From NCBI GenBank assembly GCA_019973155.2, contig BPQB01000016.1:186001-250000 (forward strand): DNA of 64,000 nt, given 5' to 3'. Below, one piece after another: positions 46,214-58,404 of the stretch (positions within the stretch are counted from its first letter, which is position 1; the number at the start of each line of letters is the position of its first letter). Source of the DNA: Phanerochaete sordida. Taxonomy: Eukaryota; Basidiomycota; Agaricomycetes; Polyporales; Phanerochaetaceae. A program made the position numbers and the translations under genes. A model generated the notes under the pieces. The model did no database searches. It saw only the letters and a program-made list of their open reading frames with translations, and was not told the origin of the DNA.

Positions 46214-46380
46214 GTGGTTTGAGGTATCTCTGAAGCTTAGGTCACGAAACAGCACCACTTTTCATACCTACAATGTAAGCCACGCTGTGCTTACCTGTAC
46301 TCGCGAAAGGATGGTGAGTCTTAGTATGAGGGCACCCAGATTCGAGGTTACGACAAAGTCCCGGAGCTCTTATATGACAC

Positions 46381-48994
46381 TCAGAGGGTCGCCGCTTCGT
46401 CAACATTCAAAATTAAAGTTGTGAAGAACCTGATCATCTCCGTGAAGCCTTCCGCGCGAATCGCTACCAGTCGGGGCATCAGATCTACGGATCTCGCGCT
46501 ACGTGCGACGGCGACGTACCTTCGTTAACGGTGTGCGCCCCGTTGTAGGCGTCGCCTCTGCTCTTGTGGCTGTAGCGGAAGATATGCTTCGTCAGATCCC
46601 AGTAGTGCTTGGTGTCTAGATTGGAGAAGTCAGTTCCCCGCGTGCTGATCCCCGCTTCGAGCTCTCACGCACCCGTGTTTCCTGGGAAGCCGCGCAAGTC
46701 GATCAGCGACGCGATTGGACGCAGAGACGGCACGCGACGTACCCAGCGATATTGTCGGCGCCACAACAACGGTCTTATTCTCGTAAAGCCCGCGCGGCGA
46801 CGTCGTCAGGACATTCCGGATCGTGCCTGACAGCAGGTCGTACGGGACGCTGCCCGCGGACGGTGTCACGGGCGCGGGCTCGAGGGCCGTGCCGAACGCG
46901 TCGCTCAGGGTCAGGTGCCCTGCACTAGCGTGCGCAGCGCCGATGCGCGCCCCGAAAGCGTCCACGGAGACATTGTATTGCTTGGCGACGGGCGCGAGTG
47001 TGTCGATAATGTGCTGTTGGAGCACTCCGACGGAGCTGCGCGAGAAAGGAGTGAGGGGTGTTTTACCGTCGCTCAGATGGGAGACCGCACCTGTAGCCCG
47101 CGATGCGGTGGTTCACAATTACGTACGCGCTCTCTGGCAGCGCGTTGGTCTTCACTCCGCCGCGGACGACGTCGACGGCCTGCGTGGTGCCTGCGATGGC
47201 CTTGAACTGCGGTATCGTGCGCTCCAGCTCTTTGGCGAGCTTGCGTAGCGCCTTGTCGCTTCTGACGGACTTCGCCACCAGCTTCCGGAGGTCCTTCGGG
47301 AAGCTGGGATCGTGCGCCGCTTGGCACTGGAGCTCAGCGTAGAACGTGTCTGTCCGATACAGGTGTGCTTGGTGAGGGTTCGCTTCGAGGGCTGTGATCA
47401 GCGCAGCCAGGATGCCAATGCTCTGGTGTAGTCTTGGGGTCAATGTTGCTTGCGGGACGACCTGGGCAGGCTTACAGTATGAGCAGGCGGAACGCTGGAG
47501 TGTCCGCCCGGCGCCGCAACTTCCATCCGTAGGTTAAAGCTGCCCTTCTCGGCGACGGCTGGAGCCGCGATGATAGTGTGCTCGCCAACTTCTTGCTTCC
47601 CTACAGTAATGGCGTAATCGGAGGGGGGTCAAGAAGAAACAAAAAGCAGCTGTACGTACCACCCTCGTCAACGAGTATGGCGAACGCGTCCTTGCCGTAA
47701 GCGCTGAGGAGATAATCGCGAATCGCGGTTGCGCCCTGTGGATGAGGTTTAGTACATTGTCATAAATGCCGATGAAGGGTTGGTATACCGAGACACCACC
47801 GCGTTCTTCGTCGATGCCAAACGCGAATACAAAAGTCCGTTCAGGCTCGAAATTATTCTCAAGGAGCGTCTCCACGGCAATTCTAGCGCATACAATGAGC
47901 TCGACAGCCTGGACAGCTCTTTTTCGAACACTTACAGCGAGCTGATCAGCCCGGACTTGTCGTCGCAGCTACCGCGACCCCAGATCCATTCGCCTGGAAC
48001 AATATCAGCTTCCGATAATCTGAAGAACTTCTACAAAAGCGCGTACCGTCATACAGGCCAGAGAAAGGCGGATTCTTCCAAGTGTCAATTGTCTGTGGTT
48101 CGACCGGTACCACGTCTGCAGAAGAATTCAGCGGCTGTCGTAAGTTCATACGCATGTGTGTGCAGACCTTGATGTGCGGTCAACAAGGCAGGCTTCAGGG
48201 AGTCATCTGCACCCTGCCAATGATACACAAGGGCATACTCGTTCACGATCGTCTTCTTGAGAGACGTGTGGCTGGGATCACGCAAGCGTCAGCTTGTGGA
48301 CGTTTGCAGCGACTCAATGTAAGCTTACACGAGCGGGAAACGCTGCGCAAGATATGCATGGAAGTCCGCAAATATGTCCCACCGTGGGTCCTGTCCCGGA
48401 GGCTTCAGGTCATCGTACATCTCAGTCCTGGGATCGTTATGAGCGTTCGGCAGGTGGGACGATCCCCGTGAGCACTCACGGAATCCTGACGGCCCCGCCC
48501 AGGGACTCAAACGCCTTCTTTTGAAATCCAGTGCCTGCGAACACGTCCTCGAGAGAGTCCAGCAGTGCCGAATATTTGACGGGCGAGAGTGCCGGTGCCT
48601 GGGGGCACACGTCGGTGTTGTGGGGGTGGAACTCATGCACGAGGTTCCCAAAGGCTCGGAATGTCAAGGGCAGCACGACACAAAGGACCATAATGGATTC
48701 GGCAAGCAGGGCGAGGCGCAGGATGAACGCCTTTAGATGAACCGAGGTCGGTACAGTCTGCGGCGGCGCAGCCTCTTCAATGTCTTCACCCTCGTCGCGA
48801 TACTTTTCATTGACGACGCTAACAAACTTCTCCTCTGGAAATGACGGCGTATACTGGTCCTGCGCAATCAGAGGCGACGTCTCTGTCGTCTCAGCTTTGC
48901 GTAAGAGCTTCGCCACGCGCCAGTCTTCCGAGCGCATGCTGGGCCTGGAGGGAGTGGATGTCAAGGAGTGTCGCTGCGCAACACTGGGAGTCAT
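46381..48994 (-). CDS. CPS1: vacuolar M20 carboxypeptidase S-type zinc peptidase
   Basis: Gly-X carboxypeptidase of the M20 family, a vacuolar di-zinc exopeptidase delivered as a membrane precursor. Exons (minus): 48994-48480, 48427-48329, 48271-48168, 48115-48047, 47993-47936, 47918-47789, 47735-47660, 47600-47476, 47422-47091, 47035-46743, 46615-46520, 46463-46381; 659 residues. A single membrane anchor follows the cytosolic tail (LKAFILRLALLAESIMVLCV), as in yeast Cps1. Zinc and catalytic residues are all present: His238/Asp240 (HQDVVP), Asp273-Asp274 (CDDKSG), Glu319/Glu320 (DEERGG), Asp348 (VDEGG) and His628 (GAHTVNE). The dimerisation lid begins PGGHSSVPPAH. The exon 6 acceptor was taken at 47919 because the stronger-looking site downstream breaks frame. 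Confidence 0.94.
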
Positions 48995-49405
48995 GCGTTC
49001 CTAACACGCAATCACTCACGAGATAACGGAAGCCACGCACGCAAGCTGCAGGCGATGCTGCACACGGTCCTGTGAGTACGCTTTCCGATACGCGGCGACC
49101 CGCGGCCTCTGGCGATATTCCACTCCTCCGCGCATAGCAACGGCCGGGCTAGCTTGGTGTCGTCACGAACGCGTTGAGGACTGAGACTGACGCGTAGAAA
49201 GTACCAGGAAAGATATATTGGCGAATATGAGAGGACAGGGCGGACGATGTTCAGCGCGGCCGCGACGTCAGCCAGACTCCTTCCAGTGGCCGGCTGCATG
49301 AAACTCCGCTCATGTGTCCCGTTTTTGGCAGTCGCGACCGCCGGGACCGACTAGCGCCCGCTGTGTGCGCTCTCGGAGCTGCTCGAGCTCAAGTTTCGAC
49401 CAACC
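48995..49405. promoter_or_regulatory. divergent promoter region, CPS1/RSM23
   Basis: 411 bases between the start codons of CPS1 (minus) and RSM23 (plus). Core elements were not identified; an AT patch near 49210-49225 (gatatattgg) is the only TATA-like sequence. Confidence 0.4.
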
Positions 49406-51236
49406 ATGTCTGTCCTCGGGGCGGTCTCGCTTGCGCGACCCAATGTCGTAGCACCGAGCCTCGCGAGCTCGTCGAGGGGCCCCGCATGCACGCAGCTGCG
49501 GCACTACGCGCCAGGCAAGCGCATGGAGAAAAGTACGCACCGCCAGGCTCCTCGTCCCGTTCCGACGCTGAAGTGTCTGTGACCAGTCAAAAGGGACAAC
49601 AAGGCGCAGGAGGCTCCGGACGCGGATGCGCCGAAGAAGAACATGAAGCGCATCGGGGTATGTGTTTCCGACTGTGTCGCGTTGAGGGTGCTCATGGTTG
49701 TTTGTAGACGTTCATGCCGCTGCCGGCGAGCCAGCTGAAGCACAAGATGTTCAACCCAGATGACCCCGTCATGATCAACCCACCTACGTTCCATGCAGTG
49801 AGAGCGACGTGTCCCGCAGCCTTGTGCCTCTGCTGACATGCCGGACCCTCTAGAACGCGCTCACGACCAGGGACGCGGCCAGTAAAGTGATGCAGTTCGC
49901 AAAACCTCAAGGTAGCATCATCAAAGCGTATGGTCTGCCAATTAATATGCTGCTTGAAGTACGACTCCACTCTTCTTATTTCGTTCATTCTGACTGACTT
50001 CTCATTGCAGTTCCGCGTGCTGTCAAAACCTTGCTCTGTGGTCCGAGACGTCACGCTGAGTACGATTGAGAGATTGGAGGCTGCGAGCGTGGGGTCAAGT
50101 CAGAACAGCAGAGCAGTCATCAGTGCGCATGTTTCCTATCCCTCGCTGAACGCGGAGCTGACGTCCGCACTTAGCTGGCTCGACGGGTTCTGGAAAGAGC
50201 TACCTCTTGCTGCAGGCGGTAGAATACTGCAAGTCCAGGGACTGGGTTGTGCTCTATGTCCCACGAGGTGCGCGGCTCGCATATTCGCTGTGTGGTCAAT
50301 ACTTACTGCATAACAGCGATCAACCTGGTGAACTCGTCCACTGAATACGTCTACGACGCGCGAACACGGACGTACCTCCAGCCCGAGTTTTCCTTCCAGC
50401 TCCTGCAACGTTTCCAGCAGGTCAACGCGCAATTCATGGGTACTCTCAAGCTCACCAAAGACGTCACCCTTGGCCGTCGCTCGCTGCCTGTTGGAACACC
50501 TATCAGCGAGCTTGTGAACATCGCTCAGCGCGACAAGGCCCTGGCGCCGTTAATGCTCGAGGCCCTCCTCCGCGAGGTGTCGCGACAGAAGACGTACGTC
50601 TGACATTTACACGAAACGCTCCGGTGCTTATGTGCGCCGCAGTCATCCTGTTCTGCTCGCAGTAGACGACATTCAGGCTCTCTACTGCAACACCTACTAC
50701 AGGGATCCGCAGTTCCAGGGCATCAAGCCCTACCACATGTCCGTCCCTCGCTTGCTACTGGACTTCATCAGCGGCAAGCGTTACTTCGTAAGCGATCCAA
50801 ATTACCTACGAAATGCGCGTCGTTTTTTGCTTATCTTGGATCTGGTAGGAACGCGGTGCTGTCCTTGGCGCAGTGTCTACGACACATACCCGCTTCCAGA
50901 TGCCCCTCGAGCTCCGTGAGGCGCTTAAGATTCCTCACGATCGCCCCGTCAGCCCGTACCTGCGTCGCGAGCCCGAGCTCGTGAGGTACGCCAGCGGTCT
51001 GCAAAACATCCCCATGCCTTCGTCGTTCCAGGTCGAAGAGGCCGCCTCGCTCTTCGAGATATGGGCCAAGGACAAGGCGATGCATTTCGGTATGTTTGCT
51101 CTGTGATTAAACAGTGCTAAAACTTATCAATCCCTCAGCGGCGTGTGACGAGACCTTCCTGTCCATGTACACGCAGTCCTCCGGCAACCCAAGGGATTTC
51201 ATCTGGAAGGGCCTGCTTTCGTCGTTCACCATGTAG
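49406..51236 (+). CDS. RSM23: mitochondrial small-subunit ribosomal protein mS29 (DAP3 family)
   Basis: GTP-binding protein of the mitoribosomal small subunit, homologous to human DAP3. Exons: 49406-49532, 49587-49657, 49708-49797, 49854-49958, 50011-50122, 50175-50267, 50317-50593, 50643-50787, 50849-51089, 51139-51236; 452 residues. The N-terminus (MSVLGAVSLARPNVV) suits a mitochondrial presequence. The P-loop GSTGSGKS at about 170-177 appears only after joining exons 5 and 6. SRDWVVLYVPRAINLVNSST spans intron 6. The Walker B-like strand is LLAVDDIQAL. The C-terminus ends SGNPRDFIWKGLLSSFTM. All ten exons join in phase. Confidence 0.94.
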
Positions 51237-51753
51237 ATACATACATTGTAAGTCCTTGCCGGGCCGCTTTTACCTATTTACGCTGACCCACTGACTCCCT
51301 AGGTGGCCCTCCGTCGTAGCTAATCGTCACAGTGCTTCTGTCATCTCTGCTTCTCGGCTCCGAGTCGTTAGAGTATCGGTGTCCCGCGAGCATCGGCCTC
51401 TGCGAGGAATTGCGTGCTCCGTCGGAACAGAGGACGACGCGCTCGTCGCGAAGCCTCGAGGGCGTGGTCGCCAGCGTCGACGCATTGGAGCGACACGGAT
51501 ATAGCAGACGTTGACTAAGGCTACGGCGATTCAGGTGGGTCGTGCCAGCGCCGACGGTGGGCGTCGCGAGGTGAACGCTTTTCCAAGTCTTGCAATCGCC
51601 CGCTGGGTACAGTACTATGACGTATCGGACCTTACAAGGCCACTACGGCGGCGGCCAGGGCCGGCGACCCCGTAGGAATTCTGGGCGACATTCCCAGATC
51701 AGCGAGGAGAGGGTGGGGGCTGTGCGTGTATATAAAGGCTGGCTGCTTCCGCC
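51237..51753. other. intergenic upstream of aldo/keto reductase
   Basis: About 500 bases holding the RSM23 3' flank and the promoter of the next gene, which has a clear TATA box. No gene seen. Confidence 0.5.
51729..51736 (+). promoter_or_regulatory. TATA box of aldo/keto reductase gene
   Basis: TATATAAA followed by GGCTGG. Transcription would be expected to start about 30 bases downstream, near 51760. That falls just after the first in-frame ATG at 51754 and so bears on start choice. Confidence 0.6.
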
Positions 51754-52990
51754 ATGTTCTCCCCGACCTTGCGTCTTTTTACACGCGTGCCTCATCGTTT
51801 TCCCAGCTTTCGAAGTGTTATCGCACCCGGCGCCAAACGTGCAATGTCGTCCGCGCTTACCTTCCAGTCTACGAAGCCTCTCGCGTCAGGTTGGCCGTCT
51901 TTGCACTGTGCGAGCTGGCGTTCGCTGACCGCTCGGCGTGCAGGGAACCATATCCCTCTCCTTGGCTTCGGTGTCGCCTACGGGTTCGGCAAGCAGGAGG
52001 ACCCTGCGGAACTGACAAAGCCGTCGCTCGCGGAAGCGCTCAAGGTTGGATACAGGTGTGTCGTCAGGACGCGCTCGCGCATAGTTTTTGGTCACCAATA
52101 CGCGCGCATGTCAGACATGTCGATACTGCGCAGATGTACAGAAACGAGAAGTTTGTCGGCGAATGCATCAGGGAGAGTGGCATTCCCAGGGAGGAGATTT
52201 TCGTCAGTACGTTCGGCTCCTCGATAATCTTACACGCCGACTTTTACCTAACCACGATTCTCAGCTTCGAAAGTCCCTGCCTCGGATGCTGGATACGAGA
52301 GCGCAGCGAAGGCTGTCGACATCTCGCTGAAAGCACTTGGTTTTGGTATGCAAAACGCCTCGGCGCACGTGAGCACTGGTAACTTACACGGCACGACAGA
52401 CTACCTCGATCTTTACCTCATCCACAGCCCGCCAAAGGGCACGCAGCTCCGTCTTGAGACCTACAAGGCGCTCGTCGACGCTAAGAAGGCAGGCAAGCTA
52501 CGCGACATCGGTGTCTCGAACTACAACGTGCACCACCTCGAGGAGATCAAGGGCGCGGGGCTCGAGGCGCCCGCGGTGAATCAGGTCGAGATCCATCCGT
52601 TCTGCCAGCAGAAGACGATTGTCGAGTACTGCAACGCGCACGGCATCGTCGTCGAGGCGTACTGCTCTGTCGTGCGCGGTGCGCTCGACCACCCGGTGAT
52701 CGCGAGCGTCGCGCGGAAGCACGAGAAGGACCCGGCGCAGGTGCTCATCAGGTGGTCGCTGCAGCGCGGGTGCGTCCGCTCCCAGTCCTCCGCTTTGTAC
52801 GCGATACGCGAGCCTGACGATGGCCCGCTCCAGATTCGTGCCCCTCATGCGCTCCTCGAACCCGGCCCGCATCAGATCGAACGCGGAGCTGGACGATTGG
52901 GAGCTGGACGGCGACGACATGAGGCAGCTGGACGGCCTGGACAAGGGCAGTGCCGGGGCCATCAGCTGGAACCCTATCGATGTTGCGTAG
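51754..52990 (+). CDS. aldo/keto reductase
   Basis: NADPH-dependent carbonyl reductase of the AKR superfamily. Exons: 51754-51889, 51944-52055, 52115-52206, 52265-52345, 52400-52769, 52834-52990; 315 residues. The catalytic tetrad is complete after splicing: Asp86 and Tyr91 (RHVDTAQMY), Lys116 (SKVPASDAG), His149 (YLIHSPPKG). Family motifs IPLLGFGVAYGFG, GKLRDIGVSNYNV and NQVEIHPFCQQ are present. The C-terminal cofactor segment reads FVPLMRSSNPARIRSNAEL; the usual PKS is replaced by MRS. The first ATG adds an arginine-rich leader that could target mitochondria, but the TATA position favours the second ATG at 51844 (MSSALTFQ), giving 285 residues. The substrate is unknown. Confidence 0.9.
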
Positions 52991-54179
52991 GCGGGAGTGT
53001 GTCCGTCCCAGGGCGCCGCAATGAATTTGTTTCACGACTTCGGGTTTGGAAGAGACCATGCAAGGATGCATTTTAAGGTTCTCTGACGCGCACGTATCCC
53101 GCGTACCCTACCACACACGCAGGCGCTCCGGCCAGCGAGTGCGCAGGGTCCTCCGTCGTAAGCTCTGCTCCCGCACCGTTCCTGGAAGCTAACCGTAACT
53201 CTGCATAGCAAATACACACAATCGCAACATCGCAGCATGTCCGCATGCGGCGTCCCAGCCTTCGCCTATGGATGTGTATTGCCAATACGTCCGTATGTGG
53301 CACTCTCCTTGGCCTGCGAGAGCCGAGACGAGCTAACGTTATGCACCCTTCCATCAGGCCCGGGTCCGCATGGGGTAGGAACCAGAACGCCACACGGCAG
53401 CAGCCTCGCGGCGACTCGCCCGAGCAAAAGCCCGGACGCATCAATGGGACCCTTGTCCACAGGGCCCTGCAGGGCTGCACCCCCTCCCGAACAACGTATC
53501 AACGCGGTCATTTGGATACGCTTTCCGCCAGCGCGGCCCACGAACGGCATGTCTCAGAGCCGGCCGCGCCTGTCCGTTCGTACGTGGACGCGCCCATGGT
53601 CACACGCGATGGAGCTCTCATGCACCCATGTCTCCGTCGCGGTCGTGTGATTGGGAGCCTGGTCCTCCCGATGCCCACGTTGGGACGTGTGTTTGTGTGC
53701 AGCGCAGCTTTCCCGGGTAAACGGAACAGCCGCGCACACCCACTGCGCTGTCCGAGCTTCCCGGCACTGCACGTCCACGGTATGATCGTGCAGGGAACCA
53801 GAAGGCCTCCCCGGCGCGCCGCGGGTATAGACACCGAATGTGAAGGGCGTCGGCGACAATCTGTGATCTCAGGAGGTGCGTCCATGCCCGAGAGACTCTA
53901 CATCTCAGCAGCTTCGCAGCAACTCCGCCGGGTCGTAGGGGCGTAGATCTCTGATGGAAGTACGTTTCGCACTTGAAGAGACCACTCCCACGACCACTCC
54001 TTTGGGTTGCCGTCTTTGCGCACGCCGACATTACATAACCGGCCAGGTGGGCCCTCGCGGCTGGGCATATAAGAGGACGTGAGCATCTGCTCGCGTCACA
54101 GGGTTCCAGTTCGCAGTAGCAGGTGCGTGCTCGACGCTGGTGATGACTATCCCAGTGAGCTGAGCTGCATCGTACAGCC
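52991..54179. other. intergenic, 1.2 kb, no gene recognised
   Basis: Long open frames occur on both strands (for example 53245-53946 plus), but they are arginine/proline-rich and lack splice signals or known motifs. The right end has the promoter of the F-box gene. Confidence 0.45.
54068..54073 (+). promoter_or_regulatory. TATA-like box of F-box gene
   Basis: CATATAAGAGG about 110 bases upstream of the ATG at 54180, in a suitable position for a core promoter. Confidence 0.45.
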
Positions 54180-55441
54180 ATGCATCTTCCTGACGAAATT
54201 GTGGCTCGTATAGTCGATGAGCTGCGCGGCCACCCCCAGGCTCTCGCGCAATGCGCGCTCGTCAACCACTTGTGGCTTCCCTATGCTCGTAAAGCACTGT
54301 ACCACACGGTCAAGCTTGAGGGTGAAGTGCCAGCGCAGCGCTTCTGCGCCCTCGCTTGCGCCAGCCCCGGGATCGCAGAATGCGTGCAGGTTCTCAAATT
54401 TAACGTCTACTCGCACTACATGACGCTGGGACGATGCCCGCACAAGGACATGCAAGGCTGGATCCCCTCTACCGCCGCCCTTCTCTCGACTCGACTGTAC
54501 AACTTATCGGTCCTCCACTTCGAATATATACAGTGGCAGACGCTCTGCGGATTTGACCCGAGCCTCGTCGCAGCACTATCAAAGTTTACCTCGGTCAGGG
54601 CCGTGCGCTTCTGGGCGTGTGCGTTCGCGACGTTCGCGGACTTCGAAGAGCTCCTGCTCTGCTTCCCTGCGCTCCGCCGGCTCCAGCTCGACAGCGTCGC
54701 GTGGGACGAGCCGCACGCGCGCCCGCCATACGCGCTGCGCCTCGACAGTCTCAGCACGTCCTCGCGCTCGTCGCTGCAGGTGCTCCGCCTCTGGCTCGAC
54801 AGGATCCAGGCACACACGACGCTCCGCGAGCTCGAGCTCGACCACCTGTACGAAGAGGACGACCTCCGCGCCGCCGGCGAGATCCTCGCGCGGATGGACA
54901 CGGCGCTGCAGGGCCTCACGGTGTGCTGCCGCTTTTCGTGCGAGGGTTACGGCAAGCTGCAAGGTGCGTCCACAGGCCTTCTCACGATCGATCTAACTGA
55001 TGCGAGCCACAGACGTCGGCCGCTGGCTCCGCCTCGAGCGCAACACCGCGCTCCGGACGCTGCGCATACGCATCTACGACCTTATCCCAGACTACATGCA
55101 CTGGATCACGAACATCCTGCGTCTCGTCGAGGCACCGTGTCTCACAACGGTCATCTTCGACATCTGCCTCTTTGCGCCGAACCAGCTGTCCAGCGAAATA
55201 TGGGACGACATCGCCTGGCTGCTCTCGGAGTCGCCGCGGTACGCATCGCTGCAGCGCGTGCGCTTCGTGCACCGCGGGCCTTTGGCCATCGACCTCGCTT
55301 CCTCAGCGCTCTGTCAGCAATTCTCTTTGCTTCATGCGCGAGGTGTCTTAGAAGTTGAGAATCAACGGAATACAGAACTATGTGAGTCGGTGTCCGTTGT
55401 TCATTATCGCTGTCTTACGTGGTTTTCCCGCAGATAGATAA
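54180..55441 (+). CDS. F-box-like protein with LRR-type repeats
   Basis: Begins directly with an F-box-like motif (LPDEIVARIVDELRGHPQAL, CALVNHLWLPYARKALY), typical of the many fungal SCF ubiquitin ligase adaptors. Irregular leucine-rich repeats follow (LLLCFPALRRLQLDSVAW, LQVLRLWLDRI, TLRELELDHL). Exons: 54180-54963, 55013-55381 and an 8-nt terminal exon 55434-55441 (386 residues, ending TELYR). If the last intron is not spliced, the frame instead runs to 55437 with a 20-residue different tail. Which end is used cannot be decided from sequence. Its substrate is unknown. Confidence 0.8.
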
Positions 55442-56044
55442 CAGTTGTGGCGCATCAACCTAAAACCTTTATAGCGAGGACCTGACCCTGATCATTTGCT
55501 ATCTCACTCCTCATGGCATATACATAGTACTTATGGCCATTCATATTCGATATGAATATTTGAGCAGTGATGCCATGTCGGCGCTCGGACAGTCCGCCTT
55601 TCATGGAAATTGTGCTACTGAGCATGCATTTTTATCTTTTTCAAATCTCTATCGGTAATTGCCAGCTGAGATATGTTACTGTATTGCCGCCGTGTTGTAG
55701 CCTCAGGCAAGGTTGAGATTGCAATTAATGAGATTGAAAGTGAAGATGCTGCAGGCGTACACGCGCTCCGTGGGGGCGCCACGAAGCTGCCAGAGCGCCG
55801 GTGGACCCCGAACACCTGCCTTGTTCAACACACCTCGTGCTCACAAACCTCGCTCAGTCTGGCCTGTCAGAGGAGTCAGTTGCCTGCTCAGCCGGAGTAA
55901 TTTGGGCGAGGATTGGAGGTGAATATTGCGCCGCGCTCTCTTGACGACCCTGCCTCTGCAGAGGACCTTGTCCCTGCTAACCGCAACTCGAGAACACTCC
56001 AGGCGAAGCAGAAAGGCGTGTCTATTGTCCAGAATTGCCAAGAT
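55442..56044. other. degenerate 5' region upstream of FunK1 copy 2
   Basis: Between the F-box gene and the first ATG of FunK1 copy 2. From about 55918 the frame is open and aligns loosely with exon 2 of copy 3, but no start codon or MPPR-type first exon is present. The stretch about 55740-55830 resembles about 58880-58960 upstream of copy 3 (shared CACCTGCCTT and GGGGCGCCAC/GGGGTGCCAC blocks), suggesting the duplicated unit includes upstream DNA. Confidence 0.45.
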
Positions 56045-58404
56045 ATGGACTGCCGCTACGCCGAGGTCGATGACTTCTTTCAGGAGGCCTTCTCTCGAGG
56101 CTTGCTGAATACATACGACCGAACGGTTTCTGGCAGATTGGCCGCGGTGAAGGAGCCTTTGCTGAAAGTCAAGCCTACAGTGGAACCAAGAACCGACGTC
56201 TGCCAGCTCATTGTGAGTTTACAACGAATTTCGTATGGATGCTGGCTTCATTGTCTCTTTAGGCTACGGCTGCAGATACCATGTATCTTCGATTGGAGAT
56301 TGAAGCTTTTCTTGCTCTCCCGCGTACAAACTCTGAGAACAGGGCGGATGGCCTGCAGCCGGACTTCGTGCTATATTACTCATCCAATCCCGGTATACCT
56401 AACTACACGTCGGGGCACTTTGGTGAGAAATTGAACATGAAACACCAAGACGTTCGCCAATCCGAGGTACTCGCTGCGCTCGAAGTCAAGGCCAGTCCCA
56501 AAGCAGCCCCGCTCGACCACAGCGAAGATTCCACAGAACTTCCACTGGATCAGGCTTCTGCCGACGAGACACCCCATGCGGACGACCGGGACACGCACAC
56601 CAAGATGGCAAAATACGTCGCGCGACTGTGCCACCGACAGCATAGGTGCTTCGTTCTCACCGCCTTCATCGAGGGCACGGGTGTTCGTTTCATGCGCTGG
56701 GATCGTGCGGGCACCATCGTCTCAAAATTGCATGACTGGGCCAAAGATCCCGACGCTCTGCTCAAGTTTCTCTGGTGTCTGGCCAGATGCGGACGCAGTG
56801 AGCTAGGCTTCGACCCCACGGTCGAGCCCGTGTCCGCGTCAGACTTTCCGGATCGACGATTCCAGCAGCTTGTGAGGAAGGCGGAATGTCACGAGTGTCT
56901 CAAGAAGTACATTGAGAACGCGGTCAAGGACCTGAAGAGATATCCGTGGTGTAAGGTGAGAGTCTGCTTTGCTGGGATGATTACTTTATTGGCTCACCTA
57001 TCCAAGGTTCAATGTCCAGATTTTGTTAATCCGACGCAGATGCGGACCTACTACATCGCACGCGCGCTCACGAAGAAACATTCCTCGGTTCACGGTCGCG
57101 GAACTAAGGACTACATCGGGTTTGACGTCGAACGGCAGCAAATCGTGTTCGTCAAGGACATCTGGTACTCGGAGGGCACTCTACCCGAACTTCGGACGTA
57201 CAAGCGGCTCCACGATCACGGCGTGCAGAACATTTGGAGCGTTGCTGGTGGTGGCGGCGTAGGGGACGCGCCGCAGACCACGCTGAACCAAGACTTCTTC
57301 CCTGATGGCGCCTCACGGCCGTCGAAGCGTACTCACCATCGAATCGTTTCGGAACGCGTCGGACGGCCCCTCGACACGCACGCGGATCAGACGGTGCTCT
57401 TACGGTGCACGTATGATGCTTTTCTAGGTACGTATCCGTCCTGCGTTTGAGCCCAGCTTGAAGGTCGCTGAAGATGCAATCAACAGCACATGAGGACGCT
57501 TATAAGAACGCGAAAGTGCTCCATCGTGATATGAGCCTCGGAAACACTAAGGTCGATGTCGAGAGTGGTCAGGGTTTCCTCTACGATTGGGACGTCGCTA
57601 AGTATTTGGACGCCGAAAATCCGAAAGATACTCATATGAGAGGACGCTTGGTACCTCGCCCTGTCCTCCGTATGATTCTATGCTAATACACAACACTCGC
57701 TGTAGGGGACTTGGCCGTATATGTCGGCACTCTTGCTGAAGTATCCTCTGAAGCCGAACCATTTGGCGGACGACTTGGAGTCCTTCTTGCACGTCTTGGA
57801 GCTTACGGCAATACGTTTCCACCCCCATTCGCACTCCAATGCGCTGCGGAAGGCCGTAGTTGGTTATGACTGGCTTCATCACGACCCCGCAGACAACTGC
57901 GTGAACACCCATCTCTCCAGCGTTGTCCACCCGGTGTACTTTACTGCTCATTCAGTGGGGGGTCACCTCGTGGGCAGTGACCTCAAGGTGCTTGCCCTAC
58001 GGGTGGGGCGGTCTATGATAGACTTCGACGACAGGACGGATTCCACTTTCGAAGCGCCCTTGGGCCCTCTGCCGCAGCTGGTGGCAGACTGGTACGCGGT
58101 GTTCTCGCCACACTACAAGACGCTGGACAGGAGGGCTTGGGACATGCTGTGGGGCGCATCACGGTCTCGGTATGGGCCTCCTGACCGGGCAACAGACGAG
58201 AAGACGCGGGCGGCCGTCATGGGCTGCACGCTGTTCACGTTACAGCACGAAGATCTGAAGGTCGCTTGGCAAGCTGCGCTGAAGGATCGCGAGTTGACTG
58301 CCTGGGACGCGAAGCTGGGAGATCAGCTCAAAGATTTGCCAGATATATGGGGTAGGCGCATTGCGAAGAGCTCGGGCGTTGAATCATCGCAGAGCGGCGA
58401 GTAA
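56045..58404 (+). CDS. FunK1 fungal-type kinase, copy 2 (N-terminally incomplete)
   Basis: Exons: 56045-56212, 56263-56955, 57007-57427, 57487-57650, 57706-58404; 714 residues from the first available ATG. The N-domain signature is retained: LQPDFVLY (Asp about 90), ALEVKAS (Glu about 130, Lys about 132), VRFMRWDRAGTIVS. Kinase motifs are HGRGTKDYIGFDV, the catalytic loop VLHRDMSLGNTKVD (HRD about 440) and YDWDVAKY; GTWPYMSALLLK opens the C-lobe. The catalytic Asp and Asn remain, but the loop is more divergent than in copies 1 and 3. The usual disordered first exon is not found, so the gene is either 5'-truncated or starts internally. Tandem with copy 3; exon 5 here and in copy 3 are both 164 nt with equal phase. 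Confidence 0.8.

Noticed and set aside
53245..53946. 233-codon plus-strand frame
   Set aside because: Low-complexity Arg/Pro/Ala composition, an equally open opposite strand, and no motif.
57601..57720. Frameshift in FunK1 copy 2 before the GTWPYM segment
   Set aside because: A normal intron (57651-57705) restores the frame with the same phase as in the other copies.
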